A stretch of 15,900 nt of DNA from Sphingomonas sp. (lineage in GTDB: Bacteria > Pseudomonadota > Alphaproteobacteria > Sphingomonadales > Sphingomonadaceae). Shown piece after piece: positions 7,226-13,329 of this stretch. Location of the stretch: positions 1 to 15,900 of the forward strand of contig JAICSX010000045.1 in the NCBI GenBank assembly GCA_025936675.1, in the 5' to 3' direction. Position numbers and translations under genes: made by a program. The notes under the pieces are model-generated. The model saw nothing but the letters and a program-made list of their open reading frames with translations, was not told the origin of the DNA and did not search any database. Numbering within the stretch: position 1 is the first letter of the stretch; each line of letters starts with the position of its first letter.

Positions 7226-7480
7226 ATGACCTATCGTCCGCGCACGGAGAGGAATTGGGGCGTGCTCATCGCCTGTGCGCTTGCCGTGCCACTTACCCTC
7301 GTTTGGTTTGTGGCCATCTTCGTAGGTGACAGTCTTGTGTGTGCCGACCCGGCGGCGCGATGCGGGACCGGCAGCGGCCTCGGCTCTCTCCTCATCGGGT
7401 TCGGGGCAGTCGCAACGGGCGCGGCTCTGCTCGGATGGATGATCAACCGGCTTATTCGGCTGCTTCCCCCCAGACGGTGA
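7226..7480 (+). CDS. Small two-helix membrane protein
   Basis: 84 residues: a basic N-terminus (MTYRPRTERNWG), a first helix of about 13-34 (VLIACALAVPLTLVWFVAIFVG), a short loop with two cysteines (CADPAARCG), a second helix of about 49-73 and a basic tail (LIRLLPPRR). By charge both ends should be cytoplasmic and the Cys loop periplasmic, so a disulphide in the loop is possible. No clear ribosome-binding site is visible, which fits translation following the permease 22 nt upstream. Family not recognised. Confidence 0.6.
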   Translation: MTYRPRTERNWGVLIACALAVPLTLVWFVAIFVGDSLVCADPAARCGTGSGLGSLLIGFGAVATGAALLGWMINRLIRLLPPRR

Positions 7481-7481
7481 A

Positions 7482-7509
7482 GCGGCAGCTTTCCACCCAA
7501 AGCAGACGT
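7482..7509 (+). repeat. Dispersed intergenic repeat, copy C
   Basis: GCGGCAGCTTTCCACCCAAA then GCAGACGT, beginning 2 nt after the stop of the small membrane protein. It is nearly identical to copy D over 28 positions (about three differences). Confidence 0.6.
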
Positions 7510-7580
7510 GAGACCTTCACTTCGAGTATCGGCACTCACAAGCTCTTGAATTGCGGTCGTGCCCGGTTAGACCCCGGCTC

Positions 7581-8177
7581 ATGTTCGCGATCTTCGGCAC
7601 CGGCGGTTTCGGGCGTGAGCTGATCCGCCCGGCTCGGGAGATGCTCGGGCTACTCGGGCGCCACGATCTCACGTTCGTCTGCGACGACCCCACAGGACCC
7701 GTCGAAGGCATTCCGGTTATCGCTCCCGGCGAACTGAACGAGGACGACACGCTGGTCATTGCCGTCGGCGATCCGAATGCGCGCCGCGAAATCGCCGCGA
7801 GGATGCACTGTCGCCTCGGCATACTCCAGTCCCCTAACGTGATCGTCGGTCCGAGCGTGAAGATCGGGGAGGGCTCAATTCTGTGCGACCATGTGACGCT
7901 TACCGCCTGTGCCAAGGTCGGCAGGCACTTTCACGCCAATATCTATTCATACGTGGCCCACGATTGCGTGATCGGCGACTTCGTGACCTTTGCTCCGCGC
8001 GTGAGCTGCAATGGCAATGTCACGGTCGGCGACGGGGCTTATATCGGCACGAACGCCATGATTAAGCAGGGGGTTACGATCGGCGAGAATGCAGTCATCG
8101 GAATGGGCGCCGTCGTGACCAAAGACGTTCCCGCAAACGTCACGGTAGTCGGCAATCCGGCGAAGGCGCGTGGGTAG
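7581..8177 (+). CDS. NeuD/PglD-family sugar O/N-acyltransferase
   Basis: The 198-residue protein has a Rossmann-like N-terminus ([20 protein letters not shown]) and, from about residue 75, a left-handed beta-helix of hexapeptide repeats ending in [20 protein letters not shown] and [10 protein letters not shown]. This two-part plan is that of NeuD/PglD/VioB enzymes, which acetylate nucleotide-linked amino sugars with acetyl-CoA as trimers. His127 in [11 protein letters not shown] is the likely catalytic base by comparison with PglD. The start at ATG 7581 gives the canonical family N-terminus; an in-frame TTG at 7551 would add ten unlikely residues. It stands alone, with no sugar-nucleotide or glycan-assembly gene next to it, so the substrate is open. 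Confidence 0.88.
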   Translation: MFAIFGTGGFGRELIRPAREMLGLLGRHDLTFVCDDPTGPVEGIPVIAPGELNEDDTLVIAVGDPNARREIAARMHCRLGILQSPNVIVGPSVKIGEGSILCDHVTLTACAKVGRHFHANIYSYVAHDCVIGDFVTFAPRVSCNGNVTVGDGAYIGTNAMIKQGVTIGENAVIGMGAVVTKDVPANVTVVGNPAKARG

Positions 8178-8180
8178 TAG

Positions 8181-8207
8181 TGGCAGCTTCTAGCCAAAGC
8201 TGACGTT
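8181..8207 (+). repeat. Dispersed intergenic repeat, copy G (diverged)
   Basis: TGGCAGCTTCTAGCCAAAGC then TGACGTT, starting 4 nt after the acyltransferase stop. It keeps GGCAGCTT, CCAAAGC and GACGTT of the consensus. Confidence 0.45.
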
Positions 8208-8266
8208 CTTTGCTCAGCTCGAGTAGATTGTGCCGCATTCGGATGATCCAGCTTTGAAGGGTGGAA

Positions 8267-8560
8267 ATGGCGGACTTCATTTTCCTGATGCACAACGACT
8301 CGCATGCAGATGCTTCGCCTCCCATGTGGGAGGCCTACATCTCCGAATTGCGCAGGATCGGCGCTTTTGAAGGCGGAAGTGCGATCGGGGAAGGGACCGC
8401 ATTTCGCAAAGATTCACCAGCCGGTCCCGAAAGCTCTTATCTTGGCGGGTATATTCGGATCCGGGCCGATAGTTTGGAAGACGCACGGCGTCATCTTTCC
8501 GGAAACCCTGTCTTTGAAAGCGGCGGAACCGTCGAGATTCGAGAGCTCCCGGCCAACTGA
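8267..8560 (+). CDS. YciI-like (YCII / DGPF domain) protein
   Basis: 97 residues from ATG 8267, with GAAGG (8256-8260) 6 nt upstream; the in-frame GTG at 8261 adds only two residues. MADFIFLMHNDSH at the start and GGYIRIRADSLEDARRHLSG followed by GGTVEIRELP at the end are the hallmarks of the YCII fold (ferredoxin-like, dimeric), with His9 and Asp11 at the usual polar position. Family members act in small-molecule breakdown or sit beside ECF sigma factors; here no sigma factor is adjacent, so the role is unknown. Confidence 0.82.
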   Translation: MADFIFLMHNDSHADASPPMWEAYISELRRIGAFEGGSAIGEGTAFRKDSPAGPESSYLGGYIRIRADSLEDARRHLSGNPVFESGGTVEIRELPAN

Positions 8561-8761
8561 CGGATCGCACGGCCATGTGGTCAAAACGGCCGGCCATATC
8601 CACGTCAAATGGAATCGGGAATCGATCTCCCATCGGGTCCCACTCGAGAATATGACGTGTGGCACGTCCGAGTATTGCCCTACATCATGGCCAATGGCTC
8701 TTGCTCTCCAACCGAACCGTGCGGGAGCAGGCAGATCCGACATCGCAGTGACTTAGATGGA

Positions 8762-8790
8762 GCGGCAGCTTTCGACCCAAAGCAGACATT
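8762..8790 (+). repeat. Dispersed intergenic repeat, copy D
   Basis: GCGGCAGCTTTCGACCCAAA then GCAGACATT. With copy C it defines the family; it is about 200 nt after the YciI-like gene and 62 nt before the Imm26-like gene. Confidence 0.6.
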
Positions 8791-8810
8791 AGGGAACTAT
8801 GCGACATAAG

Positions 8811-8827
8811 CATCCATTGCGGATGTT
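8811..8827 (+). repeat. Dispersed intergenic repeat, copy E (partial)
   Basis: CATCCATTGCGGATGTT matches the right half as in copy B (CCCATTGCGGACGAT), 20 nt after copy D, so the two stand in tandem. Confidence 0.35.
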
Positions 8828-8851
8828 CGCAGAGCAAGACAAGCTGCCTAA

Positions 8852-9316
8852 ATGAAAGCTCCCGCTAGCTCGCGAAGAGTTCAAATCGGCGACGTATTCA
8901 GAATTTCCACGTCATGCGGGCCGTGCAGCTTCCAGTACGTGCAACGCCAAGCCACATTCGGGCAGATGGTCAGCGTCTTTGAAGATGGAAAACCGGCTGA
9001 TCCAGCTACCGGAAGCCGGATGTTCGACATTTTCTTCCCAGTCACGGCGGCAGCAAAACAGCCGGAGACTCACTATGTCGGTCGATTCGAGGTTCCAGCG
9101 CGGTATCTCTCGCCCGTCGCGCTCAAATATCCGGTGCGGCACCTCTCTACGAGAGCGGTGGTCGGCTGGATGATCGTCGAGGATGAAAAGCCTCGCAGAG
9201 TGGCGGAGTTGACCAACGAGCAGCAGCAATATCCCTACGCTTTCGCTGTGAACTTGGTCCAATTGGCGCGGCTGTACTGCTTAGGCTGGAAGCCGACGAT
9301 GCCTTACCCAGAGTGA
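8852..9316 (+). CDS. Imm26-like protein (possible immunity protein)
   Basis: 154 residues. The N-terminal segment RVQIGDVFRISTSCGPCSFQ followed by a 'V..FGQMVSVFED' strand resembles the GD(I/V)F-x-I start of the Imm26 family (PF15428), whose members are predicted immunity proteins against polymorphic toxins. Later VVGWMIVEDEKPRRVAELTN could be the family's conserved W-containing strand. No signal peptide or membrane helix is seen, so it should be cytoplasmic. No toxin gene is adjacent in the window, so it would be an orphan. The assignment is from by-eye resemblance; a lineage-specific hypothetical protein is the alternative. No strong ribosome-binding site precedes the ATG. Confidence 0.5.
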   Translation: MKAPASSRRVQIGDVFRISTSCGPCSFQYVQRQATFGQMVSVFEDGKPADPATGSRMFDIFFPVTAAAKQPETHYVGRFEVPARYLSPVALKYPVRHLSTRAVVGWMIVEDEKPRRVAELTNEQQQYPYAFAVNLVQLARLYCLGWKPTMPYPE

Positions 9317-9327
9317 GAGGCAGCTAA

Positions 9328-9356
9328 TCGCAGCTTTCCACCCATTCCTGCCATTA
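9328..9356 (+). repeat. Dispersed intergenic repeat, copy F
   Basis: TCGCAGCTTTCCACCCATTC then CTGCCATTA. The left half is identical to copy C, the right half diverged. It lies 12 nt after the Imm26-like gene. Confidence 0.5.
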
Positions 9357-9507
9357 GAAGATTTTCTGTCCTGCAGGGCTCGGTTTGTGATCCAAGCCGG
9401 GGGATGAACTTCGGCCCTTCTCATGCTTGCAGTCCTTCCACGCGGCACGCTCAGAGCGGCTCGCGGCGCAAACTCGCTCGTCACTGCGAAGATTAGTGAA
9501 GTTTGGA

Positions 9508-9545
9508 CCGCGGTTTGATGCACCGCGGCGGCTCTGCTAGCCGCC
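9508..9545 (+). promoter_or_regulatory. Two overlapping hairpins just upstream of purB
   Basis: CCGCGG at 9508-9513 can pair with CCGCGG at 9523-9528. GGCGGC at 9527-9532 pairs perfectly with GCCGCC at 9540-9545 around a 7-nt loop. The two stems share bases 9527-9528 and cannot form fully together. The second stem ends 6 nt before the purB ATG and would cover the ribosome-entry site. Seen in sequence; function is inference. Confidence 0.35.
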
Positions 9546-9551
9546 TCGGGC

Positions 9552-10889
9552 ATGGTCCCCCGCTATTCGCGCCCGGAGATGACGGCCATCTGGTCTGCCG
9601 AGAACCGCTACCGCATCTGGTGGCAGATCGAGGTGTTCGCGGCCGAGGCGATGGGCAGGATCGGGATGATCCCGGCCGACGACGCGGCGACGATCCGCGC
9701 CGCCTACGATAGCGATGCGCTGGGCGACATCAACATCGCGGCGATCGACGCGATCGAGGCGGTCACCAAGCATGACGTGATCGCTTTCCTGACCTGGGCC
9801 GGCGAGAAGCTCGGACCCGAGAAGCGCTGGCTTCACCAGGGCATGACCAGCTCGGACGTGCTCGACACCACCCTGGCTGTGCAGCTCAAGCAGGCTGCGG
9901 ACCTGCTGCTCCGCGACCTCGACGAGCAACTTGCAGTGCTGAAGCGCCGCGCACTCGAGCACAAGACGACTCCGACCATCGGCCGGAGCCACGGAATCCA
10001 CGCCGAGCCCACCACCTTCGGGCTCAAGCTGGCGCAAGCCTATGCCGAGTTCGCGCGCAACCGCGAGCGGCTGGTCGCCGCGCGGGACGGCGTCGCGACC
10101 TGCGCGATCTCGGGTGCGGTCGGCACCTTCGCCAACGTGCCGCCGGCGGTCGAGGAGCATATCGCCGCCGAGCTCGGCCTCTCGGTCGAACCCGTCTCCA
10201 CGCAGGTAATCCCGCGCGACCGGCATGCGATGTTCTTCGCGACGCTTGGCGTGATCGCCTCTTCGATCGAGCGGCTGGCGACGGAAGTCCGCCACCTGCA
10301 GCGCACCGAGGTGCTCGAGGCCGAGGAGTATTTCTCGCCCGGCCAGAAGGGCAGCTCGGCGATGCCGCACAAGCGCAATCCCGTGCTGAGCGAGAATTTG
10401 ACCGGTCTCGCGCGCATGGTGCGCGGCTACGTCACGCCCGCGCTGGAGAATGTGGCCCTGTGGCATGAGCGGGACATCTCGCATTCGTCGGTCGAGCGAT
10501 TCATCGGCCCCGACGCCACGATCACGCTCGACTTCGCGCTCGCCCGGCTGACCAGCGTCGTCGACAAGCTCGTCGTCTATCCCGAGCGGATGCAGAAGAA
10601 CCTCGACCGAATGGGCGGCCTCGTCCACTCGCAGCGTGTGATGCTTGCGCTGACCCAGGCCGGGCTGAGTCGGGAGGAGGCCTATGCTTTGGTCCAGCGC
10701 AACGCGATGCGCGTCTGGGAATCCGACGGGGAGCTGTCGCTGCTGGAGCTGCTCAAGGCGGACCCTGACGTTTCACAGCAGCTCCCGGGGAGCGAACTCG
10801 ATGCCCTGTTCGACCTCGGCTATCATCTGAAGCACGTCGACACGATCTTCGACCGGGTGTTCGGAGCAGATTCGTCATGCCGGGCTTGA
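9552..10889 (+). CDS. purB: Adenylosuccinate lyase
   Basis: Catalyses two fumarate-releasing steps of purine synthesis: SAICAR to AICAR, and adenylosuccinate to AMP, in the cytoplasm as a homotetramer. The 445 residues and the start MVPRYSRPEMTAIWSAENRY are typical of alphaproteobacterial PurB. Motifs in order: MTSSDVLDT (near residue 97), GRSHGIHAEPTTFG with the catalytic His147, and the signature GSSAMPHKRNP on the mobile loop with catalytic Ser268/269. The natural C-terminus is probably close to FDRVFG; the last residues (ADSSCRA) and the TGA are read from the palindromic element starting at 10873, so the tail has been altered by it. A leader with two alternative hairpins precedes the gene. 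Confidence 0.97.
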   Translation: MVPRYSRPEMTAIWSAENRYRIWWQIEVFAAEAMGRIGMIPADDAATIRAAYDSDALGDINIAAIDAIEAVTKHDVIAFLTWAGEKLGPEKRWLHQGMTSSDVLDTTLAVQLKQAADLLLRDLDEQLAVLKRRALEHKTTPTIGRSHGIHAEPTTFGLKLAQAYAEFARNRERLVAARDGVATCAISGAVGTFANVPPAVEEHIAAELGLSVEPVSTQVIPRDRHAMFFATLGVIASSIERLATEVRHLQRTEVLEAEEYFSPGQKGSSAMPHKRNPVLSENLTGLARMVRGYVTPALENVALWHERDISHSSVERFIGPDATITLDFALARLTSVVDKLVVYPERMQKNLDRMGGLVHSQRVMLALTQAGLSREEAYALVQRNAMRVWESDGELSLLELLKADPDVSQQLPGSELDALFDLGYHLKHVDTIFDRVFGADSSCRA

Positions 10890-10959
10890 CCCGGCACCCG
10901 CCTTTCTTCGTCGCGAGGCGAAAAGAACAGGCAGGCCCTGGATCAAGTCCGGGGTGACG
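10873..10959. repeat. Palindromic REP/MITE-like intergenic element
   Basis: The left arm 10873-10896 begins CGTCATGCCGGGCTTGACCC. The right arm 10936-10959 is its imperfect reverse complement (17 of 24 positions), containing GGATCAAGTCCGGGGTGACG. Inner bases GCCTTTCTT and AAAGAACAGGC extend the stem. This is the well-known alphaproteobacterial layout with CCGG-CTTGA-CC arms. The purB stop (10887-10889) and the GTG start of the next gene (10954-10956) both fall inside it. Confidence 0.8.
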
Positions 10960-12387
10960 GTAAGTCGCCGTATCTTCCTGGCGTCGGGCGCCGCAGCCGC
11001 GCTCACCCCGAAGCTTGCGCTTGCCGACGCGCCCAATCCCATCGCCAAGGGCCGTCCGCCGTTTAGCGCACGCCGCTTCAACAGCCCACCCGTCGAGCAG
11101 GCCATCGCGCATCTGCAGCGGCGGCTCGGAACGCGCGGCATCGCCGGCAAGCTCGGGCGCATGGTCGCCAACTGCCTCCCGAACACGCTGGACACCACGG
11201 TCGAGCTCGGCACCGTCGACGGCCGACCGGACACCTTCGTCATCACCGGCGACATCCACGCCATGTGGCTGCGGGATTCGACTGCCCAGGTCTGGCCTTA
11301 CCTGCAATTCGCCCGCGAGGACCCGCGGCTGAAGTTGCTGCTTCGCGGGGTGGTGGAACGGCAGACGCGCTGCGTCCTCATCGATCCCTACGCCAACGCC
11401 TTCAACAAGGATCTCGTGGCGAGCCCGGAGCATGCCGGCGACGAGACGGAGATGAGGCCCGGAGTCTTCGAGCGCAAATGGTAGCTGGATTCGCTCTGCT
11501 CGGTAATTCGGATGGCCCACGGCTACTGGAAGGCGACTGGCGATGTTTCGCCCTTCGACGCCCGCTGGCGGGAGGCGATGAGGCTGATCGTCGCGACGAT
11601 GCGGACACAGCAGCGGCTTGTCGGTCCCGGTCCGTACCGCTTCCAGAGAAACACGACGTGGAGTCCCGATCAGGTGCCGGGCAACGGCTATGGCAACCCG
11701 ATTCGGCCGGTCGGGCTCATCGTCTCGTTATTCCGTCCGTCGGACGATGCCGCGATTCTGCCCTTCCTCGTCCCAGCCAACCACTACGCGGTCGTAGCGC
11801 TCAAGCAGCTTGCGGAGCTGCACCGGGCGCTCGGTAATTCAGCGCTCGCGGCAGACTGCCTCACGCTCGCCAACGAGGTCAGCACGGCCTTGCGCGCCTG
11901 TGGCACAACGCTCGATGCACGCAACGTTCGAGTCTGGGCCTATGAAGCCGACGGCTTCGGCAGCGCGACCATCATGGACGATGCCAATGTGCCCAGTCTT
12001 CTATCCTTGCCGTACCTCGGATGCTGCTCGGCGAGCGATCCGGTCTACCGGCGAACACGGTCGCTCATCCTCAGCAGTGGCAATCCGTGGTTCCGTCGCG
12101 GCCGCGCCGCCGAGGGCATCGGCAGCCCGCACACGCCGGGCAACCGCATCTGGCCGATCTCGATCATGATGCGGGCCCTCACGAGCACGAGCCACACGGA
12201 AGTGGCCGCATGCCTGAAAGCGCTTGCGACTACCGACGCCGGCACCGGCTTCATGCACGAGGCCTTCGACGCCGACGATCCGTCGCAATATTCCCGGCCG
12301 TGGTTCGCCTGGGCCAATTCGCTGTTCGGCGAGCTGATGCTTGATCTTACGACGCGACGGCCCGAGGTATTTCGCCCGCTAGATTGA
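10954..12387 (+). pseudogene. GH125 alpha-mannosidase, Tat-exported, interrupted by one in-frame TAG
   Basis: The frame is continuous over 478 codons except for TAG at codon 177 (11482-11484). It matches glycoside hydrolase family 125, metal-independent exo-alpha-1,6-mannosidases. The N-terminus is a Tat signal (SRRIFLASGAAAALTP, cut near A24). Family motifs on both sides of the stop are intact: GDIHAMWLRDSTAQVWPYL (around 101-119), KW-stop-LDSLCSVIRMAH where the family has KWE(L/I)DSLC, VPGNGYGNPIRPVGL, MDDANVPSLLSLPYLG, GIGSPHTPGNRIWP and MHEAFDADDP with Glu436 as a candidate catalytic residue. So a single G-to-T change (GAG to TAG) explains the break. Translation stopping there gives 176 residues; an ATG at 11512 could start a C-terminal piece. 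It could be a recent pseudogene, a read-through gene or a sequencing error. The GTG start is inside the palindromic element, with no normal ribosome-binding site. Confidence 0.85.
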
Positions 12388-12468
12388 TGAAACGGAACAG
12401 TTTTCAGGTGAAACGCGCATTTTCTAGGTTATGATGCCCGCGAGCACACACCAAAAGCCGGGGGGCTG

Positions 12469-13329
12469 ATGGAAACGGTAGAGGAAGTCCTGAGCACGAC
12501 TGCCGAGCCGCGCATTGATCATAGCGTAGCAATTCAACCCGGCAGCTATCTGCTCGAGCTGTCGCTCGACTGGATCGTGCTGCGGGCATCGGAGAACATC
12601 CACCATCTGCTCCGAGAATCGCATGTGACGTTGATCGATGAGCCGCTGGGGCGGTTCGTCCACGCTCAGGCGCTCCATGACCTGCGCAACCTGTTCTCGC
12701 GGCTGAGCGGAACGATGGGAATCGGGCGCGCCTATGCGGTAAGGCTCACCGACGACCACGACCTGGTCGACGTCGCGTTCCAGCTGGTCGACGGGCGAGT
12801 GCTACTCGAGGCTGTCGCTTCGAGCGGTTGCTTCGGCGAGGCTTTTGGCAGCGTCGGCGGATTAGTCGCGGGACTCGCGAGCAGCCACGGGCAGGCGCTT
12901 CTTGATGGTGGTGCCCGACGAATGCGCGCGCTCACCGGCTATGACCGGGTGACGCTCACCTGCGGCGATCATCGTGCCGAAAGCAGCCGCGGCGCCTTCA
13001 ATGCAGCGTCTAAGCTGGCTGCTGACCTGCCCCCGATCGTTGCCGATTGCGCGGCCGGTGCGATCCACGTCTTCCCGCGCCAGCCCGAAGAAAGCTCTCT
13101 CGGTTCAGCCCTTCTGCGCAGCTGCCATTCTGCCCAAGGCGCAGCGCTCGAAAAGGACGGAGTTCGGGCTTGTCTCAGCATACCGTTCTCGGTCGACGGA
13201 ATTAGCGGAGAATTCAGGTGCGAAAGTCGGACCGCGCGCGAGCCGAGCTTCGAGCTTCACGCCGCGGCGGAGCTATTTGCGCAGCTATTCGCGATGCGGT
13301 TGCACATCGACCAGCTCAGGAACCGCTGA
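12469..13329 (+). CDS. Phytochrome-like PAS-GAF protein lacking chromophore residues and output domain
   Basis: 286 residues. The first part, EPRIDHSVAIQPGSYLLELS (13-32), follows the bacteriophytochrome N-terminus 'EPIHIPG-x-IQPHG-x-LL', so residues of about 13-115 form a PAS-2 domain. Residues of about 140-283 follow the phytochrome GAF: GYDRVTLTCGDHRAESSRG (157 on), then LLRSC..GVRACLSIPFSVDG (215-242) matching 'LRSVSP-x-H...MGV-A-SMS...DG', and a closing helix RLHIDQLRN. The N-terminal Cys that binds biliverdin is absent (STTAEP), the PASDIP motif is reduced to AADLPP (184-189), and the conserved chromophore-pocket His is Gln223 by my alignment. There is no PHY domain, kinase or other output. 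It may bind another ligand or act by protein contact. A weak G-rich ribosome-binding site lies 3 nt before the ATG. It abuts dnaJ tail to tail. Confidence 0.72.
   Translation: METVEEVLSTTAEPRIDHSVAIQPGSYLLELSLDWIVLRASENIHHLLRESHVTLIDEPLGRFVHAQALHDLRNLFSRLSGTMGIGRAYAVRLTDDHDLVDVAFQLVDGRVLLEAVASSGCFGEAFGSVGGLVAGLASSHGQALLDGGARRMRALTGYDRVTLTCGDHRAESSRGAFNAASKLAADLPPIVADCAAGAIHVFPRQPEESSLGSALLRSCHSAQGAALEKDGVRACLSIPFSVDGISGEFRCESRTAREPSFELHAAAELFAQLFAMRLHIDQLRNR

Larger units (their letters stand above)
8561..8851. other. Intergenic stretch with repeat copies D and E, no convincing gene
   Basis: Apart from two repeat copies at 8762-8827 nothing is recognised in these 291 bases. CGGCCAT occurs twice near 8569 and 8590. 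The short frame 8609-8809 runs through repeat copy D and has no family character. The stretch could hold remnants of a decayed gene, but no homology was seen by eye. Confidence 0.5.

Noticed and set aside
8609..8809. Plus-strand frame of 66 codons between the YciI-like and Imm26-like genes
   Set aside because: It runs through repeat copy D, has no ribosome-binding site and no family resemblance.
5463..9356. CRISPR array
   Set aside because: The repeats are degenerate, hundreds of bases apart, and separated by genes; no cas gene is present.
9537..10628. Long minus-strand frame of 363 codons opposite purB
   Set aside because: It mirrors purB codon structure in G+C-rich DNA, is rich in Arg/Asp/Gly/His without motifs, and purB is certain.
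12394..12420. GGAAC upstream of the PAS-GAF gene as a general-stress (EcfG-type) promoter
   Set aside because: The expected CGTT at 16-17 nt spacing is absent (GCGC or CGCA instead).
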